A DNA stretch of 36,561 bases from the NCBI GenBank assembly GCA_937138675.1, contig CAKZPG010000063.1, forward strand, positions 1 to 36,561, given 5' to 3'. Position numbers and translations under genes: made by a program. The notes beneath the pieces were generated by a model that saw only the letters and a list, made by a program, of their open reading frames with translations, was not told where the DNA came from and searched no databases. Below, one piece after another: positions 23,799 through 32,461 of this stretch. The DNA is from an uncultured archaeon (lineage in GTDB: Archaea > Halobacteriota > Halobacteria > Halobacteriales > Haloferacaceae). The first letter of the stretch is position 1, and every line of letters starts with the position of its first letter.

Positions 23799-24890
23799 AT
23801 GACAGAAGGCAGCGCCAGCGGCGAACGAATTAATAGACGATCTGTCCTCGCCGCGATGGGAACCGCGACAACGGTCGGACTCGCAGGCTGCGCCGGTACG
23901 GGTCTGGGGAGTACGGAGACGCTCCGCGTGTCGACGTGGAGCGGCACCAACGAGACGGTATTTCGCGAAGTGATCAAGCCCCGCTACGAGGAGGAGACGG
24001 GCAACGAGCTCGAGGTAGTTGGCAACTGGCAGGGGATCCTCTCGAAGATCCGGCAGTCGCCCGAGGACGACCCGCCGTTCGACGTAACTGTCGGTGTCGG
24101 TCGGACAAACTACCGGGGGCAACAGGACGGCCTCTGGCGGCCCGTCGATTATGACGCGCTTTCGAACGCCGACGGCATCAAACCGCGGCTCCGGGAGTTC
24201 CAGATGTCAGAGGTTGGCGTTCCGGTGGCCTACGGCGTCCACGCGTACGTCTACAACAAAGACACTGTGACGTGGAACCCGGCGGAGTGGGCCGATATGC
24301 GCTCTCCGGCAGCGGAGAACATCGCGCTCCCGAGTGACTTCTGGCTGAAGCTGTTCATGATGGCTGCCATCACCATAGACGACGAACCACTCGCGGACGA
24401 GGTGTACGACCGGAGCTACACCGACACTCTCCTCGAGGTTGTAGAGGCGGCACCGGTGTCGACGTTCTACCAGGGGACCCAACAGCTCTGGACCGCGTTC
24501 TCCGAGGGCCTCGCGGACGTCGGGCACTACTTCTACGCGTACGGCCTCCAGAAGGCCCAGACGACCGACGACCTGAACATCGGCGTCACGGTACCCTCGC
24601 GCACCAGTGGATACATCGACTACTACCACGTCGTCCGCGGGACGAACCGCCCGGACGCGGCCGAGGAGTTCATCGACTTCATGCTGGACCCGGCCGTCCA
24701 GAGCGCGTACGCCGCCGAGTTCAATCTCGGTATGTCCCACACCGACGCAGAGTATCCGGCGGCGACAGTCGAGAGCGTCCCGACGACGAACGACGGCCTG
24801 AGCGAAGTGGCGTTCCAGAACTTCGCTCGCGTGGCCGACTACTCCGACGACCTGAGCGACCGCTTCCGCGCATTCGTCCAGAACAGCTAA
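23799..24890 (+). CDS. potD: Polyamine-type ABC transporter substrate-binding lipoprotein
   Basis: A 363-residue extracellular binding protein of the PotD/iron-thiamine type (family 1). It has a Tat signal (NRRSVLAAMG) running into a lipobox LAGC, so the mature protein is lipid-anchored outside. The mature part begins ETLRVSTWSGTNETVFREV and contains VPVAYGVHAYVYNKD and the late LDPAVQSAYAAEFNLG typical of PotD-like proteins. I take the ATG at 23799 because the open frame upstream lacks coding character and the TATA spacing fits. First gene of a four-gene importer; the next ATG is 6 nt away. Spermidine or putrescine is the family default; thiamine or other cations cannot be excluded. Confidence 0.88.
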   Translation: MTEGSASGERINRRSVLAAMGTATTVGLAGCAGTGLGSTETLRVSTWSGTNETVFREVIKPRYEEETGNELEVVGNWQGILSKIRQSPEDDPPFDVTVGVGRTNYRGQQDGLWRPVDYDALSNADGIKPRLREFQMSEVGVPVAYGVHAYVYNKDTVTWNPAEWADMRSPAAENIALPSDFWLKLFMMAAITIDDEPLADEVYDRSYTDTLLEVVEAAPVSTFYQGTQQLWTAFSEGLADVGHYFYAYGLQKAQTTDDLNIGVTVPSRTSGYIDYYHVVRGTNRPDAAEEFIDFMLDPAVQSAYAAEFNLGMSHTDAEYPAATVESVPTTNDGLSEVAFQNFARVADYSDDLSDRFRAFVQNS

Positions 24891-24896
24891 GGCCCG

Positions 24897-25991
24897 ATGC
24901 TCGAACTCGACGACCTCACGGTTACCTACGGCGACCTGACCGCCGTCGACGGCGTCTCGCTCAACGTGCGCGACGGTGAGTTGTGCTGCCTGCTTGGCCC
25001 CAGCGGCTCCGGAAAGTCGACGCTCCTGCGTGCGGTCGCCGGGTTCGAGCCGCCCGACCGCGGGCGGGTCCGTATCGACGGCCAGGACGTGACCGATATG
25101 CCGCCCCACCGCCGGCCCACCTCGATGGTGTTTCAGGACTGGGCGCTGTTCCCAACGAAGAGCGTTGCTGAGAACGTCGCCTTCGGCCCGAAGATGCGCG
25201 GGGTCGGCCGCGCGGACCGGCGCGCGGCGGCACAGGAGGCGCTCAAACTCGTCGAGATGACAGACTACGCCGAGGCCGACCCAACCGATCTCTCTGGCGG
25301 CCAGCAACAGCGCGTCGCGCTCGCGCGCTCGCTCATCGTGGAACCGGACCTCCTGCTCCTCGACGAACCGCTCTCTAGCCTTGACCGCGGGCTCCGTGAG
25401 ACGATGCAGGTCGAACTCAAGCGGATCCACGACCGCGTCGAGACGACGATGCTCTACGTCACCCACGATCAGAACGAGGCGTTCACTCTCGGCGACCGCC
25501 TCGGGGTGATGGAGGCAGGTCGGCTGGTCCAGGTCGGTACGCCGGAGGCGGTGTACACCGACCCCGTCGACCGCTTCGTGGAGTCCTTTCTCGGGTCGCC
25601 GAACCTCATCACTTGCCGGGTCGTCGACGTCGACGAAGGCCCGACGGTCGAGACCCCCTTCGGTGTCCGCGTCCCTGCCCCCGTCGACCCGGACAGGCTC
25701 ACCCTGGGCGACGACCTCGTCGTCTCGCTCCGGCCCGAGCGGCTCTCGGTGACGGCAGTACCGGCGGCCGCGACCGACGGTGGCACCGGCGCGAGCGTCC
25801 TGGCGACGGTCGTCGAACGTGTCTACCGCGGCTCTGACGTGCGCCTCCGCTTGTCGGTGGACGAGACAGAGCTGTTCGTCAAGCGACCGATCGGCGCGGA
25901 CGGCGGCCTCGCAGCCGGCGACGAGGTGACGGTGCGCTGGGCGCCCGACGAGGCGACCTACTTCGACACATCAGGGGCGCGCTGCCGGTGA
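24897..25991 (+). CDS. potA: Polyamine-type ABC transporter ATPase
   Basis: Energises the importer. The 364-residue protein has Walker A GPSGSGKST (about 35-43), the Q-loop MVFQDWALFP, signature LSGGQQQR, Walker B LLLLDEPLSSLD and switch TMLYVTHDQNEA. From about residue 235 a TOBE-type regulatory domain follows (VVSLRPERLSV and on), as in PotA/FbpC/CysA-like ATPases. It lies 6 nt after the binding protein and overlaps the first permease by 4 nt (GTGA). Confidence 0.94.
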   Translation: MLELDDLTVTYGDLTAVDGVSLNVRDGELCCLLGPSGSGKSTLLRAVAGFEPPDRGRVRIDGQDVTDMPPHRRPTSMVFQDWALFPTKSVAENVAFGPKMRGVGRADRRAAAQEALKLVEMTDYAEADPTDLSGGQQQRVALARSLIVEPDLLLLDEPLSSLDRGLRETMQVELKRIHDRVETTMLYVTHDQNEAFTLGDRLGVMEAGRLVQVGTPEAVYTDPVDRFVESFLGSPNLITCRVVDVDEGPTVETPFGVRVPAPVDPDRLTLGDDLVVSLRPERLSVTAVPAAATDGGTGASVLATVVERVYRGSDVRLRLSVDETELFVKRPIGADGGLAAGDEVTVRWAPDEATYFDTSGARCR

Positions 25992-26872
25992 GTACGCGAA
26001 CCCGTCGCCTGCCGTCGCTCGGCGGGCGCCGGACGCTTGCGCTTCTGGCTCCCTTGCTCGCCCTCGACGTTCTCGTCTTTCTCGTCCCCACGGCGTATCT
26101 GCTGCGGGTGAGTCTCACGGCGCGGACGCCCGGCGGCGCGTTTGTCGAGGGGTCGTGGGCGCTCGACGGCTACCGCTACGTCACCGAGACGAGCTTAGTC
26201 CACGAAATCCTGGCGTTCACGCTGTTCTTTGCCGTTCTGGTCACCGCCCTCGCGGTAGCGGTGGGCGTCGTCTATGCCTATGCCGCGTGGTGCGCGACGG
26301 GGTGGACCCGCACGCTTCTCCTCGGCGGCGCGGTCTGCTCGCTGTTCACCACGCTCGTCGTGAAACTGTTCGCCGTCCTCCTCGTCTACTCTCCGCAGGG
26401 CCTAGTGAACGACCTCCTGCGCGCCGTCGGTCTCGCGAGCGAGCCGGTGCTCCTCGTCGACAACCTCGCGGGCGCGGTGATCGGACAGCTCTACATCGTC
26501 GTTCCGTACGCGATACTCGCGGTGTATGCGGTGCTGTCGTCACTCAACACACAGCTGGTTGAGGCGGCGCGGGATCTCGGGGCCGACGGCTCCGGGGTGT
26601 TCCGCGAGGTAGTCCTTCCACACGTCCGACCGGGCATCGCCGTCGCAGCCGTTATCGCGTTCACGTGGTCGGTCGGGGCCTACCCTGCGCCACTCCTGCT
26701 GGGCTCCGGGAGCGAGCAGACAGTCGGCATCCTCGTCTCCCAGCTGTTGCTCGCGCGGTTCGACTGGCCGGCCGCGGCGGCGCTCTCCGTTGTCACCGCC
26801 GGGACTGTGTTCGGGAGCCTCCTCGTCGTGCTGTGGCGACTCGATCTCGCCGGGGGGCTGCTTGATGCGTGA
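25988..26872 (+). CDS. potB: Polyamine-type ABC permease 1
   Basis: A 294-residue inner permease with about six helices (for example ALLAPLLALDVLVFLVPTAYLL at the N-terminus). The cytoplasmic EAA loop EAARDLGADGSGVFREVVLP (about 193-212) contacts the ATPase. GTG start set by the 4-nt overlap with potA. Its last codons overlap the next permease by 8 nt. Confidence 0.92.
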   Translation: MSTRTRRLPSLGGRRTLALLAPLLALDVLVFLVPTAYLLRVSLTARTPGGAFVEGSWALDGYRYVTETSLVHEILAFTLFFAVLVTALAVAVGVVYAYAAWCATGWTRTLLLGGAVCSLFTTLVVKLFAVLLVYSPQGLVNDLLRAVGLASEPVLLVDNLAGAVIGQLYIVVPYAILAVYAVLSSLNTQLVEAARDLGADGSGVFREVVLPHVRPGIAVAAVIAFTWSVGAYPAPLLLGSGSEQTVGILVSQLLLARFDWPAAAALSVVTAGTVFGSLLVVLWRLDLAGGLLDA

Positions 26873-27662
26873 GCGCCTCCTCAACGCGGCCGGCCGGGGG
26901 GTCGTCGCCGTCCTCCTCTGTCTGCTCGTCCTGCCGCTCGCAGTCGTGGTCGCAACGGCGTTCGACGCCAGCGGCGCGGTAGCGTTCCCTCCGCGCGGGC
27001 TCTCGACCCGGTGGTTCAGCGCCTTGCTCGCGTCGTCGACATGGCTCCAGGCGCTCCTCAACAGCCTTGTCGTCGCGACGGGCACGAGCGCCCTCTCGAC
27101 GGCCGTCGGCGTGGCCGCCGCGCTCGGCGTCCGTCAGCTCGACGAGGGGCGACGGCGTGCGGTCGTCGCGCTGGCGGTGCTGCCGCTGCTCGTCCCCGGA
27201 GTGATCATCGGCGTGACGACGCTTACGCTGTTCAGCCAGTTCGGCCTTCAGCAGAGCTATGTCGCGCTCGTCCTCGCGCACTCGCTCTGGGCGACGCCGC
27301 TCGCGTTCTCCGTTATCCAGGCGTCGTTCGCTCGGTTCGACTGGCAGCTCCACGAGGCAGCGCTCGACCTCGGCGCGACGCCGATCCGGGCGTTCACGGG
27401 GGTCGTCGCACCGAACGTTCGGGCGGGGCTGGCCGTGGCCGCGCTGGTAGCCTTCGTCGTAAGTCTTCAAGAGTTCGTCATCGCCCTGTTCCTGAGCGGC
27501 CCGGATACTCGCACGGTGCCGGTCGCGGCGTGGAACTCGCTCCGCCAGAGCCTCGACCCGGTCGTGAGCGTTGTCTCGGCGCTCCTTCTCGTCGCCGTCG
27601 TCGGCCTCGTTGTCGTCGTGGGCGCCCTTGCCGGCGTCGGCCGGTTTGCGAGCGACCTCTGA
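26865..27662 (+). CDS. potC: Polyamine-type ABC permease 2
   Basis: A 265-residue permease, partner of the previous one. It starts MRERLLNAAGRG inside the end of potB, has about six helices and an EAA loop EAALDLGATPIRAFTGVVAP. The longer in-frame ORF (from 26790) lies within potB and is not needed. Last gene of the operon; 57 nt separate it from the next promoter. Confidence 0.92.
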   Translation: MRERLLNAAGRGVVAVLLCLLVLPLAVVVATAFDASGAVAFPPRGLSTRWFSALLASSTWLQALLNSLVVATGTSALSTAVGVAAALGVRQLDEGRRRAVVALAVLPLLVPGVIIGVTTLTLFSQFGLQQSYVALVLAHSLWATPLAFSVIQASFARFDWQLHEAALDLGATPIRAFTGVVAPNVRAGLAVAALVAFVVSLQEFVIALFLSGPDTRTVPVAAWNSLRQSLDPVVSVVSALLLVAVVGLVVVVGALAGVGRFASDL

Positions 27663-27690
27663 GCCGCCTGGAGGGTCGGGTGCCGACCCG

Positions 27691-27696
27691 CTTTTG
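27691..27696 (+). promoter_or_regulatory. TATA-like box for the 138-residue hypothetical gene
   Basis: CTTTTG, centred 26 bp before the GTG at 27720. Confidence 0.4.
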
Positions 27697-27719
27697 CCCG
27701 AGGCCCACGATACGCAATC

Positions 27720-28136
27720 GTGACCCGATTCGACGCGACGGACCCGACAGAGCGCCGAAAACTCGTCGCCGACGCGGTGGGCGCCCACCGCGAGCGGCCG
27801 GGGAGTGAGTTCCTGACCGTCGAGGGTGAGTGGGCGAGTGCCAGCGAGGCGACCGCGGAGACCGACGGTCCGCCGACCTCGCCGTGGGTCCAGTTCGGCG
27901 ACCGAATGTTCAATCTCGACGTCACCAGCGACGAACTCACACGGCTGAACGACCTGCTCTCCGAATTCCCGGAGTTCCGAGTAGAAGTCCGGGAGTCGCC
28001 GGAGGAGGCCGAGGGCACGAACGTTCAGATCATGGCAAAGTCCGACGCCGGCCGACTCGCGATGTTCGTCGACGAGGCCTTCGTCCGGGTGTACGGCGCG
28101 CCTCGCGACTACCGGCTGTGGGTCGTCGCGGTCTGA
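27720..28136 (+). CDS. Conserved-looking haloarchaeal hypothetical protein
   Basis: A 138-residue soluble, acidic protein. The N-terminus is helical (TDPTERRKLVADAVGAHRER), followed by a segment with WVQFGDRMFNLDVTSDELTRL and a C-terminal alpha/beta part ending FVDEAFVRVYGAPRDYRLWVVAV. No cysteine, no membrane segment and no recognisable catalytic motif. GTG start supported by an upstream TATA-like box. I do not recognise the family. It stands after the ABC importer but with its own promoter, so a link to transport is not implied. Confidence 0.7.
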   Translation: MTRFDATDPTERRKLVADAVGAHRERPGSEFLTVEGEWASASEATAETDGPPTSPWVQFGDRMFNLDVTSDELTRLNDLLSEFPEFRVEVRESPEEAEGTNVQIMAKSDAGRLAMFVDEAFVRVYGAPRDYRLWVVAV

Positions 28137-28242
28137 GAGCTACTGGAGACAAACGGAGCAACTGGGACGCCTCCGAACGCGTAGGCCTAACAGAACGGCA
28201 AACGGATGCCGCGGTCGGCGCGTGCGAGATACAAGCGCGACG

Positions 28243-28344
28243 GAGCGGGGCCTACTCTCGCAGTTCGTGCGCGGATCGCTCGTTCCCGAGGTGGTGGACG
28301 ACATCGACTGCTCGGTGTTGATCGCCGAAGGCGCCACGTCGTGA
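28243..28344 (+). pseudogene. C-terminal tip of a UspA-like domain protein
   Basis: The frame reads GLLSQFVRGSLVPEVVDDID then CSVLIAEGATS and a stop. This matches the end of Usp-domain proteins (G-S-V-x-E-x-V-x-x-D-x-x-C-x-V-L-[IV]), including amino-acid permeases with a fused Usp domain. There is no start codon and the residues upstream are unlike the family, so only the final 30 residues survive. The rest of the 273-bp spacer before the epoxide-hydrolase gene is unassigned. Confidence 0.5.
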
Positions 28345-28380
28345 GGGCTGTTGGAACGCCTGCTGGGCTAGAGCGGAGCG

Positions 28381-28388
28381 TTCATTTT
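28381..28388 (+). promoter_or_regulatory. TATA-like box for the epoxide-hydrolase-like gene
   Basis: TTCATTTT, about 25 bp before the ATG at 28410. Confidence 0.4.
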
Positions 28389-28409
28389 CCCGTCTGGCGT
28401 TGGGTATGG

Positions 28410-29294
28410 ATGAACGTCCACGGACCGTCGGCGCCACGCGAAGGAGAGGGCAAGTCGGTCGTCACCGCTGGCGACGGCGTCGACCTCCACGCGGTCCGGG
28501 CCGGCCCCGAGGACGGAGCGCTCGTTGTCCTGCTTCACGGGTTTCCGGAGTTTTGGTACGGTTGGCGCGACCAGATCCGTCCGCTCGCGGAGGCGGGCTA
28601 CCGCGTCGTTGTCCCTGACCAGCGAGGCTACAACTTCAGCGACAAGCCGTCCAAGGTCGGCGCCTACCGGCTCAGTGCGCTCGCACGCGACGTTCTCGGG
28701 ATACTCGAGGCCCACGGGCGCGAGGAGGCCAACATCGTCGGCCACGACTGGGGCGCCGCCGTTGCGTGGTGGATGGCGCTTCACCACCCCGACTGTGTAC
28801 GGACGCTCACGGCTGTGAACGTCCCTCATCCGTCCGTGATGACCGAGGAACTCCGCGAGTCGTGGCGCCAGCGACTTCGGTCGTGGTACTTTCTTGCCTT
28901 CCAACTGCCCCGGGTGCCGGAACGGGTCGCCCGCGCCGGGAACTGGCGCCTGCTCACGCGGACGATGCGCCGGTCGAGTCTCCCCGGCACCTTCGGGGCC
29001 GAAGACTTCGAGCGCTACCGGGCGGCCTGGGGACAGGACAGCGCGTTCAGGTCAATGGTGAACTGGTACCGTGCGATCGTCCGCCGACGTGACAGGCTGC
29101 GCCAGGAGACGGTCGAGCCCCCGACGCTCGTCGTCTGGGGCGCACAGGACGAGTTTCTCGCGCGGTCGATGGCACACCGGAGCGTGGAGCGCTGCGCGAA
29201 CGGACGGCTCGCGACCCTCGCGGACGCAACCCACTGGGTACAACACGAGTACCCTGAGCGGGTGACGAGCCTATTGCTCGACCAGTTCGCCTGA
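28410..29294 (+). CDS. Alpha/beta hydrolase, epoxide hydrolase / haloalkane dehalogenase type
   Basis: A 294-residue hydrolase. Oxyanion-hole motif LLHGFPEFWYGWRDQ (about 43-57), nucleophile elbow GHDWGA with Asp as nucleophile (about 112-117), a cap domain, then LVVWGAQDEFL (acid) and a His in DATHWVQHEYPE (about 270). An Asp nucleophile and HGFPE are typical of soluble epoxide hydrolases and related dehalogenases; I favour epoxide hydrolase. Start chosen at 28410; the 68 residues upstream in frame are Arg-rich. Single gene. The natural substrate is unknown. Confidence 0.85.
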   Translation: MNVHGPSAPREGEGKSVVTAGDGVDLHAVRAGPEDGALVVLLHGFPEFWYGWRDQIRPLAEAGYRVVVPDQRGYNFSDKPSKVGAYRLSALARDVLGILEAHGREEANIVGHDWGAAVAWWMALHHPDCVRTLTAVNVPHPSVMTEELRESWRQRLRSWYFLAFQLPRVPERVARAGNWRLLTRTMRRSSLPGTFGAEDFERYRAAWGQDSAFRSMVNWYRAIVRRRDRLRQETVEPPTLVVWGAQDEFLARSMAHRSVERCANGRLATLADATHWVQHEYPERVTSLLLDQFA

Positions 29295-29355
29295 GTGGCC
29301 GGTCGTATCGGCCGGAACCACGACGTTCAAGCCGGGGCGTCCCGGCGCACTCGCT

Positions 29356-30597
29356 GTGGGGGCTGTTCATCGCCTGCTTGGCATCGACGCCGCGGTCCTT
29401 GACGACCGCGCCTTCCGTGTCCTCCTCGTCGCCTCGCTCGTCTCGCCGCTCGGCACAGCCGTTGTCTCGCCGGTACTGGCGAGTCTGACCGGTCCGTTCG
29501 GAGTGAGCGAGGCGCGCGCTGGCCTCCTGCTCGCAGTCTTCACCGCGCCTTCGATTCTACTCATCCCGGCGGTCGGCGCACTTTCGGACCGTCTGGGGCG
29601 CAGACCGGTGCTGGCGGGCGGGCTCGCGCTGTTCGGCCTCGCCGGGAGCGCCGTCGCCCTCACGGCTGAGTTCACGCTCGTCCTCGGTCTCCGATTCGTC
29701 CAGGGAGTCGGCTACTGTGGCATCGCACCCATCCTCATCACCAGCGTTGGTGACCTCTACGTCGGCGAGCGAGAGGCCGCCGCACAGGGCGTCCGGTTCA
29801 CGGTCGTCGGCGTCGCGCTCACAGTCGCGCCGCTGGTCGCCGGCGGACTCGTTGTACTGGCGTGGCAGGCACCATTCCTCGTCTACCTGCTTGCCCTCCC
29901 GGCCGCCGCCGCGGTGATGCGCTACCTCGGCGAGCCGCGTGCATCGAACGATACCGAGCGCGACGATACGGACACCGCGTCGCTCTGGACCGTCACGCGG
30001 CGGCCGCGGGTCCTCCTGACCCTGGTTGGTCGAACGACACCGGGGCTGGTCTGGTTTGCCTTTCTCACCTATGCCTCGACCCTCGTCGCGCGCCTCGGCG
30101 GGTCACCCGCGGTCGCGGGGATGGTGGTCGCGACAGCGAGTCTCGCCTCCGCACTCGCCGCGACGCAGGTCGGACGGGTGACCGCAGCGGTGGCACGCGG
30201 TCGAGCGCTTGCTGGCGGTGTGGCGGTCTGTACGGCCGGGCTCGCAGGCCTGCCGTTCGCGCCGAGTGTCGTTTTGACCGGCGTCGCGGCTGTTGCGATC
30301 GGCGCCGGATTCGGTGTCTCCATCTCACTGTACCGCTCGGAGATGACCCGGCTGGCGCCCGATGCCCGCCGGGGTGGACTGGTGAGCGTCGGCGAGTCGG
30401 TCGGCCGGGTCGGGTCGACAGTCGCGCCGGTGGCGACAGGCGCGCTGGTTGCCGCGGCACAGCCAACCCTCGGAAACGCCGGCGCGGCACGGGCGGCACT
30501 CCTTGCTGTCGCCGTTGTTGCACTCCTCCTCGGGGGGGCGAGCGCGCTCCTCGCGCCGGAACTCCCGGCGCCCGTGGACTCGCCTGCGGCAGATTAG
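29356..30597 (+). CDS. Major facilitator superfamily transporter
   Basis: A 413-residue permease with twelve predicted helices in two halves split by a charged loop (about 196-212, ASNDTERDDTD). The loop between helices 2 and 3 has GALSDRLGRRPVL, the MFS A-motif. N-terminal LLVASLVSPLGTAVVSPVLA and the GYCGIAPILI helix resemble drug/efflux-type MFS proteins. GTG start; no ATG fits the first helix. Substrate unknown, no dedicated regulator adjoining. Ends in TAG, convergent with the idi gene. Confidence 0.88.
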   Translation: MGAVHRLLGIDAAVLDDRAFRVLLVASLVSPLGTAVVSPVLASLTGPFGVSEARAGLLLAVFTAPSILLIPAVGALSDRLGRRPVLAGGLALFGLAGSAVALTAEFTLVLGLRFVQGVGYCGIAPILITSVGDLYVGEREAAAQGVRFTVVGVALTVAPLVAGGLVVLAWQAPFLVYLLALPAAAAVMRYLGEPRASNDTERDDTDTASLWTVTRRPRVLLTLVGRTTPGLVWFAFLTYASTLVARLGGSPAVAGMVVATASLASALAATQVGRVTAAVARGRALAGGVAVCTAGLAGLPFAPSVVLTGVAAVAIGAGFGVSISLYRSEMTRLAPDARRGGLVSVGESVGRVGSTVAPVATGALVAAAQPTLGNAGAARAALLAVAVVALLLGGASALLAPELPAPVDSPAAD

Positions 30598-30663
30598 CTG
30601 AATGCAGGCGCTAAGCCCCCGTCCTCAAGGAGCGACCAACGGGAGCGAGTAGGCAGGGGTAGT

Positions 30664-31233
30664 TCACGACCTGTCGCGTCGCATCGCGATCTCGAACCAC
30701 GGGCAGAGCCGGAGCTGTCGGTAGTACCGTTGATTCTCGAAGAGGTGGTCGTAGTCGACCCACAGGAGACCACCGATCTCCGACTCGACAGGGTCCAAGG
30801 AACAGTCGTCGAGGGTCGTCTTGAGGACTGCACAGACCTCCCACTCGAGACCGGCGTTTTCGTAGTGGCGTTTGTACTCGAAGCGGTCGGTCACGCGCAG
30901 GTCGTCGTATTGGTCGGGCGTGACACCGAGTTCGTCCTCCAGTCGCTCCGCACAGGCGTCGACCTGCGACTGTCCCTCGACAGGGTGTGAGGCGACGGTG
31001 CCGTCCCAATGAGTGTCCCAGAGTCGCTTCTCCGGCGCGCGCTGGGCGAGGAGAATGTGCCTGTCGCCGTCGAACACAAGACAGGTGAAGGCCCGGTGGC
31101 GCATCCCCTCGCCAGTGTGGGCGTCAAGACGGTTGGCGAGACCCTGTGGCTCGTCGTTCCCGTCGACGAGGACGACCGACTGGCGGGCGTTTGGGTGATC
31201 CTCCGTGGCCCCGGAGGCATCGTCCATAGTCAT
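30664..31233 (-). CDS. idi: Type I isopentenyl-diphosphate isomerase (Nudix)
   Basis: Interconverts IPP and DMAPP for archaeal lipids and carotenoids. The 189-residue protein has FTCLVFDGDRHILLAQRAPEK, HWDGTVASHPVEGQS, a Nudix-like helix DACAERLEDELG, FEYKRHYENAGLEWEVCAVL (containing the catalytic-Glu region) and ends LCPWFEIAMRRD. The segment that holds the nucleophilic Cys in bacterial and eukaryotic enzymes (VCGHP) reads VASHP here, so the Cys is replaced. Two ATGs lie close together; the first is used. Haloarchaea often also carry the unrelated type II enzyme, which is not in this window. Confidence 0.9.
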   Translation of the reverse strand: MTMDDASGATEDHPNARQSVVLVDGNDEPQGLANRLDAHTGEGMRHRAFTCLVFDGDRHILLAQRAPEKRLWDTHWDGTVASHPVEGQSQVDACAERLEDELGVTPDQYDDLRVTDRFEYKRHYENAGLEWEVCAVLKTTLDDCSLDPVESEIGGLLWVDYDHLFENQRYYRQLRLCPWFEIAMRRDRS

Positions 31234-31325
31234 GGACGGATGTCGAAGAGCGGCGACAAGGACCCTTCGATCCGGTCGATCGATTAGTCGGCTGAACGGC
31301 CGGCCACTCGATCCGAAAGAGAGGA

Positions 31326-31333
31326 TTGATACG
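31326..31333 (+). promoter_or_regulatory. TATA-like box for carA
   Basis: TTGATACG, centred about 27 bp before the carA ATG in the 123-bp gap between the divergent idi and carA genes. Confidence 0.4.
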
Positions 31334-31356
31334 GGCGCAGAGCACTCGCCATAGTA

Positions 31357-32418
31357 ATGTCACCCGCCTACCTCGCCCTTGAGGACGGCCGCGTCATCGA
31401 GGCGCGCACCCGCGTCCCGGGCCGCACGCGTGGTGAACTGGTGTTCACGACTGCATACACGGGCTACGAGGAGAGCCTCACCGATCCCTCCTACGAGGAG
31501 CAGGTGTTGACATTCTCGTACCCACTGATCGGAAACTACGGCGTCCGAGAGGAGCGCTTCGAATCAGACCGCGTCCACCCGCGCGCCGCCGTCGCCCACG
31601 AACTGACCGAAGAGGTCGTGGAGTGGCTGGCCGACGAGGGTATCCCCGCCGTCGACCACCTCGACACGCGAGAGTTGGTGACGTCGGTTCGCGAGGAGGG
31701 TGCGATGCGGTGTGGCGTCGCCGCCGGCGAGAGCGCGACGGCCGAGGCTGCGCGCGAGGAACTCGACGCCTGTCTCCCGATGTCAAACCACGACGATATC
31801 GGCGCGCGCGTCAGCGTCGCCGAGGCCGCGACCTACGACCCCGAGGGAGAGGTTGTCGCGGAGGTTGCGCTCGTCGACTGCGGTGCGAAGGGGTCGATCA
31901 AGCGCTCGCTGCTGGAGCGCGGCGCACGCGTTCACCTCCTGCCTTACGACGTTGACGTCGAGACAGTGGCGGACCTCGGCGCAGACGTCGTCTTCATATC
32001 AAACGGCCCGGGCGACCCGAAGACGTTCGAGGCCGCCCAGCACCTCGTTGAGGAACTGGTTGGCGAGCGGCCCGTGGCTGGCATCTGTCTCGGCCAGCAG
32101 GTCGTCGCGAACGCGCTCGGCGGGTCGACGGCGAAGATGGAGTTCGGCCACCGCGGAGTGAACCAGCCGGTTCGCGACCTTGACTCCGGCCGCGTCGTGA
32201 TGACGACTCAAAACCACGGCTACACCGTTGTCGACCCGGGCGAGCTCGATGTGACCCAGCGGAACGTCAATGACGACACTGCGGAGGGACTGGCCTCGAG
32301 CGAGCTGGGCGTAATAACCCGCCAGTATCACCCCGAAGCAAACCCCGGCCCGCACGACTCACTCGACTTTTTCGACGACGTGCTCGAGTTGGCGCGCGGC
32401 GAAGACCCGCTCTCCTGA
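31357..32418 (+). CDS. carA: Carbamoyl-phosphate synthase small (glutaminase) subunit
   Basis: Releases ammonia from glutamine for carbamoyl phosphate, feeding arginine and pyrimidine synthesis. The 353-residue protein has the CarA N-terminal domain (LVFTTAYTGYEESLTDPSY) and a class I amidotransferase with ISNGPGDP, GICLGQQ (catalytic Cys) and YHPEANPGPHDS (His/Glu). The large subunit carB does not follow; the next gene is thrB with its own promoter, so carB must be elsewhere. Confidence 0.96.
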   Translation: MSPAYLALEDGRVIEARTRVPGRTRGELVFTTAYTGYEESLTDPSYEEQVLTFSYPLIGNYGVREERFESDRVHPRAAVAHELTEEVVEWLADEGIPAVDHLDTRELVTSVREEGAMRCGVAAGESATAEAAREELDACLPMSNHDDIGARVSVAEAATYDPEGEVVAEVALVDCGAKGSIKRSLLERGARVHLLPYDVDVETVADLGADVVFISNGPGDPKTFEAAQHLVEELVGERPVAGICLGQQVVANALGGSTAKMEFGHRGVNQPVRDLDSGRVVMTTQNHGYTVVDPGELDVTQRNVNDDTAEGLASSELGVITRQYHPEANPGPHDSLDFFDDVLELARGEDPLS

Positions 32419-32432
32419 CGCCTGTCGGCATC

Positions 32433-32437
32433 TTTTT
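32433..32437 (+). promoter_or_regulatory. TATA-like T-tract for thrB, also end of carA transcript
   Basis: TTTTT about 27 bp before the thrB ATG. Because it directly follows the carA stop it could serve both as a T-rich termination signal and as the thrB TATA element. Confidence 0.4.
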
Positions 32438-32461
32438 CCGAGTTCTCACCACAGACTGGAC

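Noticed and set aside
24207-25466. 419-codon minus-strand ORF
   Set aside because: Antisense to potD/potA, both with full family motifs.
26793-27788. 331-codon minus-strand ORF
   Set aside because: Antisense to potC; highly charged shadow.
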